Shown here piece after piece: positions 1-5,668 of a stretch of DNA of 5,668 nucleotides. Under the pieces are notes generated by a model, which worked only from the letters and a program-made list of their open reading frames with translations, made no database searches and was not told the origin of the DNA. How positions within the stretch are numbered: the stretch's first letter is position 1; each line of letters starts with the position of its first letter. The stretch is taken from positions 1 to 5,668 of the forward strand of contig CABTMH010000099.1 of NCBI GenBank assembly GCA_902485915.1. The letters are read 5' to 3'. The position numbers and the translations under genes were made by a program. This DNA comes from an uncultured Oribacterium sp. GTDB lineage: Bacteria > Bacillota > Clostridia > Lachnospirales > Lachnospiraceae.

Positions 1-30
1 CGGAGGCCTCTTGTTTTATTTCTTTTTATT
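1..30 (+). terminator. Right half of a probable intrinsic terminator of an upstream gene, cut by the window edge
   Basis: The window opens with a GC-rich stretch (CGGAGGCCTC, 1-10) followed directly by a T-rich run in which 16 of 20 bases are T (11-30). This is the layout of the 3' arm and U-tract of a rho-independent terminator. The matching left arm would lie before position 1, so the stem cannot be confirmed. GAGGCCTC is itself self-complementary, so the GC block alone does not prove a longer stem. If correct, the gene to the left ends just outside the window and the first gene here starts its own transcript. Confidence 0.35.
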
Positions 31-62
31 GCTGAATTGTAAAAGAAAATACCACTAAAGCA

Positions 63-71
63 TGCTAGAAT
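63..71 (+). promoter_or_regulatory. Candidate extended -10 promoter for the exonuclease III gene
   Basis: TG-C-TAGAAT (TG at 63-64, hexamer 66-71) fits an extended -10 element of a housekeeping sigma factor. It lies in an AT-rich region and would give a leader of roughly 35 bases before the start at 115. No good -35 box sits at 16-18 bases: the nearest TTG-type hexamer, TTGTAA at 37-42, is 23 bases away. An extended -10 promoter can work without one. This is pattern matching only. Confidence 0.3.
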
Positions 72-114
72 AGAGATGTTCAGAATTTGAGAGATAAGCA
101 GAGGAATTTACTAT

Positions 115-873
115 ATGAAGAAAATGATTTCGTGGAACGTGAACGGGCTTCGGGCGGTCATGGGGAAGAACTTCATGGAGGTGTTTGAAAGCCTGGATGC
201 GGATATCTTCTGTCTGCAGGAGACGAAGCTGCAGGAGGGGCAGCTGGAGCTGGACCTTCCGGGCTATCACATGTACTGGAACTATGCGGAGAAGAAGGGC
301 TATTCCGGTACGGCGCTTTTTACGAAGGAGGAGCCGCTGTCCGTAAGCTATGGCATGGGGATCGAGGAGCATGATCATGAGGGGCGTGTGATCACCGCGG
401 AATTTCCGGACTACTACGTCCTGACCGTCTATGTGCCGAACTCCCAGAATGAGCTGAAGCGTCTTCCATACCGTATGACGTGGGAGGATGCCTGGCGGCA
501 GTACATCGGTGAACTGAATAAGAAAAAGCCGGTGATCTACTGCGGCGATCTGAACGTCGCTCACGAGGAGATCGATCTGAAGAATCCGGCGACGAATCAT
601 AAGAACGCCGGCTTCTCGGATGAGGAGCGTGCGAAGATGTCGCAGCTTCTCGATGCCGGCTTCATCGATACCTTCCGTCTGCTGTATCCGGATGCTACCG
701 ATGAGTACAGCTGGTGGTCCTACCGTATGAAGGCGCGTGAGCGGAACGTCGGCTGGCGTATCGACTATTTCATCGTCTCCGAGCAGCTCCGCGACCGGGT
801 GAAGGGCGCGTCGATCCACCAGGAGATCTTCGGCTCCGATCACTGTCCGATCGAACTGGACATCGAGATCTGA
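115..873 (+). CDS. xth: Exodeoxyribonuclease III / AP endonuclease (ExoA/Xth family)
   Basis: This is a complete 252-residue protein of the exonuclease III family, metal-dependent base-excision-repair enzymes that cut DNA 5' to abasic sites and have 3'-5' exonuclease and 3'-phosphatase activity. The length is normal for the family. The conserved blocks appear in order: SWNVNGLR at 6-13 (N8, N10), LQETK at 34-38 (metal ligand E36), VYVPNSQ at 105-111 (Y106), GDLNVAH at 144-150 (D145, N147), WWSYR at 200-204, WRIDYF at 214-219 (D217) and SDHCPI at 241-246 (D242, H243, the catalytic pair). Nothing essential is missing, so it should be active. It is cytosolic, with no signal peptide or membrane segment. 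The ATG at 115 is chosen because GAGGAA (101-106) lies 8 bases upstream and the protein then begins exactly at the conserved N-terminal strand. The next gene starts 135 bases downstream and shares no obvious pathway. The sequence resembles Clostridia (Lachnospiraceae-type) homologues as I remember them; that is not a database result. Confidence 0.97.
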   Translation: MKKMISWNVNGLRAVMGKNFMEVFESLDADIFCLQETKLQEGQLELDLPGYHMYWNYAEKKGYSGTALFTKEEPLSVSYGMGIEEHDHEGRVITAEFPDYYVLTVYVPNSQNELKRLPYRMTWEDAWRQYIGELNKKKPVIYCGDLNVAHEEIDLKNPATNHKNAGFSDEERAKMSQLLDAGFIDTFRLLYPDATDEYSWWSYRMKARERNVGWRIDYFIVSEQLRDRVKGASIHQEIFGSDHCPIELDIEI

Positions 874-996
874 GCTGAATACCCGGATTCAGGCCTGCTA
901 TCATCAGTGTATACGAAGGCTCGGATACATCGCAGCAGCACAGGCCGTGTAGGGGGAAATGCTTGGCGGCACAAAGATAGAGAAAGACGACAACGA

Positions 997-1004
997 AGAA
1001 GGGA
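997..1004 (+). promoter_or_regulatory. Ribosome binding site that sets the GH13 gene start
   Basis: AAGAAGGG plus the following A ends 4-5 bases before the ATG at 1009. The same frame is open upstream to a GTG at 907, but that GTG has no purine-rich site in front of it. The 34 extra residues it would add are Arg-rich and unlike an E-set domain. The ATG at 1009 is therefore the better start. Confidence 0.6.
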
Positions 1005-1008
1005 CATC

Positions 1009-2988
1009 ATGCTAGGCTTAAAGAAGGAAAATGACCATTACATCTTCGAGGCAGCGGTTCGTACAGAGCAGCTGTTTCTGAATCTATATCATAAAAACAG
1101 ACGTGTTCGTCAGATCGCCTTCGATCCGGCGGATCGGATCGGAGATGTCTGGCATCTGGAGCTGCCGGTCACATCCGCGATCCCGCTCACGGAGCTCAGT
1201 TACTGCTATGAGGCGGATGGCCGCATCTTCACCGATCCGAACGGCACGGTGTTTGAGGGGCGGAAGAGCTTCGGAAATCTGAAGGACGGTACCCGCATCC
1301 TGAAGACGCCGATCGGTGAGGCGACGGCGATTCCGGAATCGAGTGAGGCCTGGCGACAGGATCGGGCACTCGATCTGCCGTACGAGGACAGCATCATCTA
1401 CCGCCTCCATGTGCGCGGCTTCACCGAGCACCACAGCGCCGGTCTCGACCATGAGCTCCGGGGCAGCTTCCAGGGCATCCTCGAGAAGCTCCCGTACCTC
1501 GAGGCGCTCGGCGTCACGACGCTTGAGCTGATGCCACCGTACGAATTTAACGAGGTCATGCTCCCGGACTACGGGCATGATAACCCATACGAGGTCGAGC
1601 TCCGCCCGACGGGCCGCATCAACTACTGGGGCTTCACGAAGGATGCCCTGCAGCTCGCACCGAAATCGAGCTTCACCTCCGACCATAAAAATCCGCGGAA
1701 CGAGTTCCGGAAGCTCGTGCATACCCTGCACGCGCACGGCATGGAGATCGTGGTCGACCTGTACTTCACCAGCGAAACCATCCCGGATCACATCGTGAAC
1801 GTCATGCGCTACTGGCGCATCCACTATCACGTCGACGGCATCCACCTGATCGGCGCCGCGCCGTATGGTGTCATCGCCCGCGATCCGTGGCTGAGCCGCT
1901 TCAAGATCTGGGCCGACAGCTGGCAGGGGCAGATTCCGGAGGTGGCGTCCCATGGCGCTCCGCAGGCAGCCGCTCCGGGCCGTTACCTCGCCGACTATAA
2001 CGATGGCTTCCAGAACGACATGCGCCGCATCCTGAAGGGCGACGAGAGCATGCTGCCGACGCTCATGCAGCGCGTGCGCGAGAACCCGTCGAACCGGGCG
2101 AGCATCCAGTATATGGCCAATGTCTCGGGCATGAGTCTGATGGATGTCCTCTCCTATGATCGCAAGCACAACGAAGAGAATCATGAGGATAACCGCGACG
2201 GCAGCGACCAGAACTACAGCTGGAACTGTGGGGAGGAGGGCCCGACCCGGAAGAAGTCCATCAAGCTTCTTCGGAAGAAGATGTGGCGGAACGCGTGGCT
2301 GCTGCTGATGCTGAGCCAGGGCACTCCGCTGATCCACGCAGGCGACGAGTTCGGCCAGTCCCGCCTTGGGAATAATAATCCGTACTGTCAGGATAATCCG
2401 ATGAACTGGCTCGACTGGCGGCTCCTCGATCGGAATCGGGAGCTCTACGATTTCGCGCGCTATGCGATTCAGTTCCGGAAGCAGCATCCGGTGTTCCATC
2501 AGGGTACAGCGCTTCGTCAGATGGACTACCGCTCCGTCGGTATCCCGGACATCAGCTTCCATGGCGAGAACGCCTGGCGGCCGGACAGTGAGAACTTCCG
2601 GCGACAGCTCGGTGTCATGTATGCCGGTGCCTATGCCGGAGACGATACCTTCCTCGTGCTCTACAACATGCACTGGGAAAAGCACAGCTTCCTGCTGGCG
2701 CATCCGCCGCTCGGCATGAAGTGGGCCGCGGTGATCGATACCGCCATGGAGGAAACGAACGGCATCTATCCGGAGGAGCGGATGCTTCTCGAGGAGCGGT
2801 ATACCGTAGAGCCGCGCTCCATCGTCGTACTGAAGGCGGTGAAGGATTCGGACTTTCAGCCGAAAAAGAAAGTACATAAACGCCATCTGAAGCAGCGGAC
2901 GACAGCATTGGCCCAGGAAACACAGACGGAGCCGACAGCTGCAGGCGTGGTATCCGGGCACTCGGCGACCGAAAGCCGCACATCATGA
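1009..2988 (+). CDS. GlgX/isoamylase-like GH13 protein with a degenerate active site (probable pseudoenzyme)
   Basis: The product is 659 residues from the chosen ATG. An N-terminal beta-sandwich (CBM48/E-set type, about 9-95) precedes a GH13 barrel (about 128-500), a C-terminal beta domain (about 530-611) and a basic, Thr/Ala/Ser-rich tail (612-659). GlgX/isoamylase landmarks are clear: YRLHVRGFT (131-139), GSFQGILEKLPYLEALGVT (152-170), NYWGF (205-209), DPWLSRFKIWADSW (292-305), LSYDRKHNEEN (381-391), NYSWNCGEEGPT (402-413) and QGTPLIHAGDEFG (437-449). Yet the catalytic positions are lost. DGFRFD has become DGIHLI (276-281), so Ile281 replaces the nucleophile Asp and His279 the Arg. AEPW has become ADSW, with Asp303 for the acid Glu. 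AHDG has become NVSG, with Val372-Ser373 for His-Asp. Region I DVVYNH reads DLYFTS (250-255). Only 26 residues separate regions I and II, so the usual long loop is missing. Glycosidase activity is therefore unlikely; glucan binding or partnering with GlgB is my inference. The frame is long, intact and uses the same codons as its neighbours, so this is not a decaying pseudogene. It is probably cotranscribed with glgB 108 bases downstream. Confidence 0.9.
   Translation: MLGLKKENDHYIFEAAVRTEQLFLNLYHKNRRVRQIAFDPADRIGDVWHLELPVTSAIPLTELSYCYEADGRIFTDPNGTVFEGRKSFGNLKDGTRILKTPIGEATAIPESSEAWRQDRALDLPYEDSIIYRLHVRGFTEHHSAGLDHELRGSFQGILEKLPYLEALGVTTLELMPPYEFNEVMLPDYGHDNPYEVELRPTGRINYWGFTKDALQLAPKSSFTSDHKNPRNEFRKLVHTLHAHGMEIVVDLYFTSETIPDHIVNVMRYWRIHYHVDGIHLIGAAPYGVIARDPWLSRFKIWADSWQGQIPEVASHGAPQAAAPGRYLADYNDGFQNDMRRILKGDESMLPTLMQRVRENPSNRASIQYMANVSGMSLMDVLSYDRKHNEENHEDNRDGSDQNYSWNCGEEGPTRKKSIKLLRKKMWRNAWLLLMLSQGTPLIHAGDEFGQSRLGNNNPYCQDNPMNWLDWRLLDRNRELYDFARYAIQFRKQHPVFHQGTALRQMDYRSVGIPDISFHGENAWRPDSENFRRQLGVMYAGAYAGDDTFLVLYNMHWEKHSFLLAHPPLGMKWAAVIDTAMEETNGIYPEERMLLEERYTVEPRSIVVLKAVKDSDFQPKKKVHKRHLKQRTTALAQETQTEPTAAGVVSGHSATESRTS
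2947..2973. repeat. 27-base direct repeat, copy 1 (inside the end of the GH13 gene)
   Basis: This copy matches positions 3008-3034 at 26 of 27 bases; the only difference is T2951 against C3012. It encodes VVSGHSATE (residues 647-655 of the GH13 protein). It contains the small dyad TCGG-CGA-CCGA. Sequence on either side of the two copies is unrelated, so this is not a simple recent tandem duplication of the 61-base period. Confidence 0.9.
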
Positions 2989-3007
2989 AAGATGTAGAGA
3001 ACGGCTA

Positions 3008-3034
3008 GTGGCATCCGGGCACTCGGCGACCGAA
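3008..3034. repeat. 27-base direct repeat, copy 2 (intergenic, before glgB)
   Basis: This is the second copy, 61 bases after the first and 19 bases past the GH13 stop codon. Because 61 is not a multiple of three, it lies in another reading frame. That frame is open through the repeat (VASGHSATE) and continues to a TGA at 3077-3079, just before the glgB ribosome binding site. Confidence 0.9.
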
Positions 3035-3061
3035 CAGAGGTTGCCTTCCGAAGTGAAGAAA

Positions 3062-3078
3062 CATCCATCGGATGGATG
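3062..3078. promoter_or_regulatory. Perfect hairpin immediately upstream of the glgB ribosome binding site
   Basis: CATCCAT (3062-3068) and ATGGATG (3072-3078) form a 7-base-pair stem around a CGG loop. No T-run follows, so it is not a standard intrinsic terminator. It ends 5 bases before AAGGAG. It could tune glgB translation or mRNA stability, or serve as a protein-binding dyad; the sequence does not decide between these. Confidence 0.45.
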
Positions 3079-3083
3079 AGATG

Positions 3084-3089
3084 AAGGAG
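3084..3089 (+). promoter_or_regulatory. Strong ribosome binding site of glgB
   Basis: AAGGAG lies 7 bases before the ATG at 3097, close to ideal complementarity and spacing. It fixes the glgB start. Confidence 0.85.
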
Positions 3090-3096
3090 ATAAAGC

Positions 3097-5668
3097 ATGA
3101 ATGAGAGATTAGAAGAGATCATGAACTGGGCGGAGGTGGAGGACGTCACCTACGCGGAAACCGCGAACCCGAAGAAGATCCTCGGTGCGCACATCATCCC
3201 GGAGGGGCTGCTGGTGCAGAGCTTCGTACCGACCGCAAAATCGATCGAGCTCGTGCTCGGCGGACAGCGCTATCCGATGGAGCTCGTCGATGAGGCCGGT
3301 TTCTTCGCGACCCTCCTGCCGATGGAGGAGTCCTGGAACGAGGTGCTTCCGGCCTATACTTACCACATCACCTACGACAACGACACGACGGAGGATACCG
3401 AGGACCCGTATGCCTTCCCGTCGATCTATACCGACCGCGATATCAAGAAGTATCAGGGTGGCATCTGGTATGACATCTATGAGAAGATGGGGGCACATCC
3501 GATCCGGATCGACGGCGTCGATGGTGTCGCGTTCTCCGTATGGGCACCGAACGCAGAGCGTGTTTCTGTCGTCGGCGACTTCAACCTCTGGGATGGCCGC
3601 CGCCATATGATGCAGCGTCTCGGCGATTCCGGCGTGTTCGAGCTGTTCATCCTGCACCTCACCCCGGGCAGCCTCTATAAGTATGAGATCAAGTGTCACC
3701 ACCAGGAGCCGTTCCTGAAGATCGATCCGTATGCCTTCGGCTTCGAGCTTCGTCCGGGCAATGCTTCCATCGTGGAAGACATCGGACAGTTTGCGTGGAC
3801 GGATGCGGCATGGCAGCAGCAGAAGGCGGAGCGCGGTGTCGCCGGCATCAAGGAAGAAGCGATGTCGGTCTATGAGCTGCACCTCGGCTCCTTCGCACGG
3901 AAGCAGCAGGCCGTTAATGAGGATGGCACCACGCAGCTCGGCTCCGAGTTCTACAACTACCGTGAGCTCGCGGTGAAGGTCGCGGATTATGTGAAGCAGG
4001 AGGGCTATACGCATGTCGAGCTCATGCCGGTGATGGAGCATCCGCTCGATGCGAGCTGGGGCTATCAGGTGACCGGCTACTACGCGCCGACGAGCCGCTA
4101 CGGTACACCGGAGGACTTCATGTACTTCATGAATTATATGCATGAGGCCGGCATCGGCGTCATCCTCGACTGGGTACCGGCGCACTTCCCGCGCGACAGC
4201 TGGGGGCTTGCACAGTTCGATGGCTCGGGCCTCTATGAGAATCCGGATCCACGTCTCGCGAGCCATCCGCACTGGGGCACCCTGACCTTCAACTATCGGA
4301 AGAACGAGGTGTCGAACTTCCTCATCGGCAGTGCGATGTTCTGGGCAGATCGCTATCATGCCGATGGTATCCGTATGGATGCCGTGGCCTCCATGCTCTA
4401 CCTCGACTATGGTCGTCAGGGCGAGGACGCACCGCGAAACATCTACGGCGGTAACGAGAACCTCGATGCGGTGGAGTTCCTGAAGCATCTGAACTCGCAG
4501 TTCCACAAGCGCTTCCCGGGCACCCTGCTCATCGCAGAGGAGTCCACGGCATGGCCGAACATCACCGGTGACGTCGAGCAGGACGGCCTCGGCTTCGACC
4601 TCAAGTGGAACATGGGCTTCATGAACGACTTCCTCAGCTACATGAGCACAGATCCGTTCTTCCGGAAGGGCAGCTACAACCAGCTCACCTTCTCCATGAT
4701 CTATAACTACTCCGAGGATTTCATGCTCGTGCTCTCCCATGATGAGGTCGTGCACGGCAAGGGCTCGATGCTCGGGAAGATGCCGGGCGAGACCTTCGAG
4801 GAGAAGGCACAGAATCTTCGTGCCGCGTATGGCTACTTCTGGACGCATCCGGGCAAGAAGCTTCTCTTCATGGGTCAGGACTTTGCGCAGTATGACGAGT
4901 GGTCCGAGAACCAGGAGCTCGAGTGGCATCTCCTCGAGTACCCGGTACACGCGGGCGTCCAGGACTTCGTACGGGATCTCAATGCTGTCTACCGGACACA
5001 TCCGGCGCTCTGGCAGCAGGATTACGTCACGGACGGCTTCGAGTGGATCAACTGCTCTTATCAGGAGGAGTCCATGGTGATGTTCGTTCGAAAGACCGAC
5101 AAGCCGGAGGAGACCCTCCTCGTAGTATCGAACTTCGATCATGTCGAGCATCCGAAGTTCCGTGTCGGTGTCCCGTTCATGTGCTCCGCGAAGTCCCTCA
5201 TCTCCAGTGATGATAAGAAGTACGGCGGAAGCGGTGCCGTAAAGCGCACAGCGCATAAGGCGGTGAAGGCCGACTGGGATGAGCGGAACTACGCTGTCGA
5301 TCTCGAGATTCCGGCGATGTCGACCACCATCTACCAGCTGACACCATGCGCGGAGCCGGCACCGAAGGCGACGGCAGCGAAGAAGGCGGCCGCGAAGAGT
5401 AGCACCACGAAGAAAACGACAGCGAAGAAGGCTACTGCGAAGAGCAGTACCACGAAGAAGGCGGTATCGGAAGAGAAGGCCGAGCTCGTAAGTCCGAAGA
5501 AGACGAGCCGGAAAAAGACGACGGTGCCGAAGCAGATGACGGAGGCGAAGGCCGCCGCAGCACAGGCTGTCGAAGCCGCGAAGGCTGATCCGAAGAAGTC
5601 GGCCGCGAAGTCGACGAAGGCTTCTGCACAGCGGAAGAGCGTGCAGAAAGATCGGAAGAGCACACGTC
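3097..5668 (+). CDS. glgB: 1,4-alpha-glucan (glycogen) branching enzyme, 3' end missing
   Basis: The frame is open for 857 codons to the window edge with no stop. The enzyme cuts an alpha-1,4 glucan chain and reattaches it through an alpha-1,6 bond, making the branches of glycogen in the cytosol. An N-terminal beta-sandwich (N1/CBM48-like, about 24-115, starting at PKKILGAH) precedes a second CBM48 (about 142-230, FSVWAPNAERVSVVGDFNLW at 146-165). The GH13 barrel (about 256-640) follows, then a C-terminal beta domain ending near TIYQL (744-748). Catalytic motifs are intact: region I DWVPAHFP (358-365), DGIRMDAV (423-430, nucleophile D428), LLIAEESTAWP (477-487, acid E481) and LSHDEVVHGKGSM (546-558, D549). 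GYYAPTSRYGTPED (327-340) is also typical of GlgB. The enzyme should be active. From residue 751 a Lys/Ala/Ser/Thr-rich tail of about 100 residues runs on beyond the usual end of the family. The last six or seven codons are read from sequencing adapter and are not real, so the true C-terminus is unknown. The probable operon partner is the GH13 pseudoenzyme upstream. Confidence 0.97.
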   Translation, partial: MNERLEEIMNWAEVEDVTYAETANPKKILGAHIIPEGLLVQSFVPTAKSIELVLGGQRYPMELVDEAGFFATLLPMEESWNEVLPAYTYHITYDNDTTEDTEDPYAFPSIYTDRDIKKYQGGIWYDIYEKMGAHPIRIDGVDGVAFSVWAPNAERVSVVGDFNLWDGRRHMMQRLGDSGVFELFILHLTPGSLYKYEIKCHHQEPFLKIDPYAFGFELRPGNASIVEDIGQFAWTDAAWQQQKAERGVAGIKEEAMSVYELHLGSFARKQQAVNEDGTTQLGSEFYNYRELAVKVADYVKQEGYTHVELMPVMEHPLDASWGYQVTGYYAPTSRYGTPEDFMYFMNYMHEAGIGVILDWVPAHFPRDSWGLAQFDGSGLYENPDPRLASHPHWGTLTFNYRKNEVSNFLIGSAMFWADRYHADGIRMDAVASMLYLDYGRQGEDAPRNIYGGNENLDAVEFLKHLNSQFHKRFPGTLLIAEESTAWPNITGDVEQDGLGFDLKWNMGFMNDFLSYMSTDPFFRKGSYNQLTFSMIYNYSEDFMLVLSHDEVVHGKGSMLGKMPGETFEEKAQNLRAAYGYFWTHPGKKLLFMGQDFAQYDEWSENQELEWHLLEYPVHAGVQDFVRDLNAVYRTHPALWQQDYVTDGFEWINCSYQEESMVMFVRKTDKPEETLLVVSNFDHVEHPKFRVGVPFMCSAKSLISSDDKKYGGSGAVKRTAHKAVKADWDERNYAVDLEIPAMSTTIYQLTPCAEPAPKATAAKKAAAKSSTTKKTTAKKATAKSSTTKKAVSEEKAELVSPKKTSRKKTTVPKQMTEAKAAAAQAVEAAKADPKKSAAKSTKASAQRKSVQKDRKSTR
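5347..5648 (+). other. Lys/Ala-rich histone H1-like tail of GlgB
   Basis: After the last beta strand of the catalytic core the reading frame enters low-complexity sequence (from residue 751). It is dominated by Lys, Ala, Ser and Thr, with AKK, TKK and PKK motifs like those of bacterial histone H1-like proteins. A middle part (about 790-830) adds some acidic residues. No hydrophobic segment is seen, so it is probably disordered. Lysines are mostly AAG, matching the gene body, so the tail is not obviously foreign. Its function is unknown; binding of anionic partners, clustering on glycogen granules or simple solubility are all possible. Confidence 0.85.
5392..5460 (+). repeat. Internal 45-base (15-residue) repeat in the GlgB tail
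   Basis: The segment at 5392-5415 recurs at 5437-5460 with three silent differences, and both encode AKSSTTKK (residues 766-773 and 781-788). The period is 45 bases, so changes in copy number would keep the frame. This suggests the tail grew by in-frame duplication. Confidence 0.8.
5649..5668 (+). other. Illumina TruSeq adapter sequence left at the contig end
   Basis: The last 20 bases begin AGATCGGAAGAGCACACG and match the start of the standard TruSeq read-1 adapter without a mismatch. In reverse complement the same bases read GACGTGTGCTCTTCCGATCT, whose translation contains the CSSDL signature known from adapter-contaminated gene predictions. They are not genomic. The true sequence ends at or just before 5648. 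Confidence 0.95.

Noticed and set aside
55..843. 262-codon open frame on the minus strand opposite the exonuclease gene
   Set aside because: The + strand encodes a complete exonuclease III with all motifs. The minus-strand product has no recognisable feature.
875..892. Hairpin after the exonuclease gene as an intrinsic terminator
   Set aside because: The stem is 6 base pairs with no GC-rich core and no following T-run, so it does not meet the usual pattern.
907..1008. GTG start giving the GH13 protein 34 more N-terminal residues
   Set aside because: There is no ribosome binding site before the GTG, the extension is Arg-rich and unlike a folded domain, and the ATG at 1009 has a good site.
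1084..2961. 625-codon open frame on the minus strand opposite the GH13 gene
   Set aside because: It is antisense to a gene with clear GH13 motifs, its composition is like reversed codons, and it has no motif or suitable ribosome binding site. The length comes from codon bias.
2947..3034. CRISPR array
   Set aside because: There are only two repeat copies, one lies inside a coding sequence, and there are no further units or cas genes.
3109..5256. 715-codon open frame on the minus strand opposite glgB
   Set aside because: It lies fully antisense to an unmistakable glgB. Its product has no recognisable domain and is a run of Leu, Val, Arg, His and Glu, as expected from reading GC-rich, third-position-biased codons backwards.
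5632..5642. Eleven-base match (CGGAAGAGCGT) to the other Illumina adapter
   Set aside because: The match is short and stops after 11 bases. CGG AAG AGC are favoured codons here, and the same 9-mer occurs inside the GH13 gene at 1261-1269. Chance is the better explanation.
5331..5663. Phe/Ala-rich minus-strand frame near the right edge that looks like a membrane protein
   Set aside because: It is the antisense of the Lys/Ala-rich GlgB tail (AAG codons read as CTT or TTC), and it starts in adapter sequence.

Overview
The window looks like the end of a draft or metagenomic contig from a Gram-positive, Clostridia-type bacterium. The best guess is a Lachnospiraceae-like anaerobe of moderately high GC. 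The guess rests on the style of the three proteins, strong AGGAG-type ribosome binding sites, and a codon bias toward CCG, AAG, CGG/CGT and CTC. I cannot name a genus. All three genes are on the + strand.

Layout. Positions 1-114 are AT-rich. They appear to hold the right half of a terminator for a gene outside the window, followed by a promoter-like site. Positions 115-873 encode a complete exodeoxyribonuclease III / AP endonuclease with every catalytic residue in place. A 135-base spacer with weak dyad symmetry follows. Positions 1009-2988 encode a GH13 protein clearly built on the GlgX/isoamylase (debranching enzyme) plan, but its nucleophile, the general acid and the His-Asp of the last conserved region are all replaced, and the loop after strand beta-3 is much shortened. 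It looks like a pseudoenzyme. A 108-base spacer carries the second copy of a 27-base direct repeat (the first copy is inside the end of the GH13 gene), a perfect hairpin and a strong ribosome binding site. From 3097 to the window edge runs glgB, the glycogen branching enzyme, with an intact active site and a long Lys/Ala/Ser/Thr-rich C-terminal tail. The last 20 bases (5649-5668) are an exact match to Illumina TruSeq adapter, so the final residues of this tail are artificial and the true end of glgB is unknown.

How the genes fit together. The GH13 pseudoenzyme and glgB probably form a glycogen operon. The active branching enzyme would sit beside a non-catalytic debranching-like partner that may bind glucan or the branching enzyme, by analogy with the non-catalytic plant isoamylase ISA2. 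Both proteins end in basic, low-complexity tails beyond their folded domains. The DNA repair gene upstream has no obvious functional link and may be a separate transcription unit.

The most interesting points are the dead GH13 protein beside glgB, the histone H1-like tail on GlgB, the direct repeat whose recombination would switch the C-terminus of the GH13 protein, and the adapter at the contig end.
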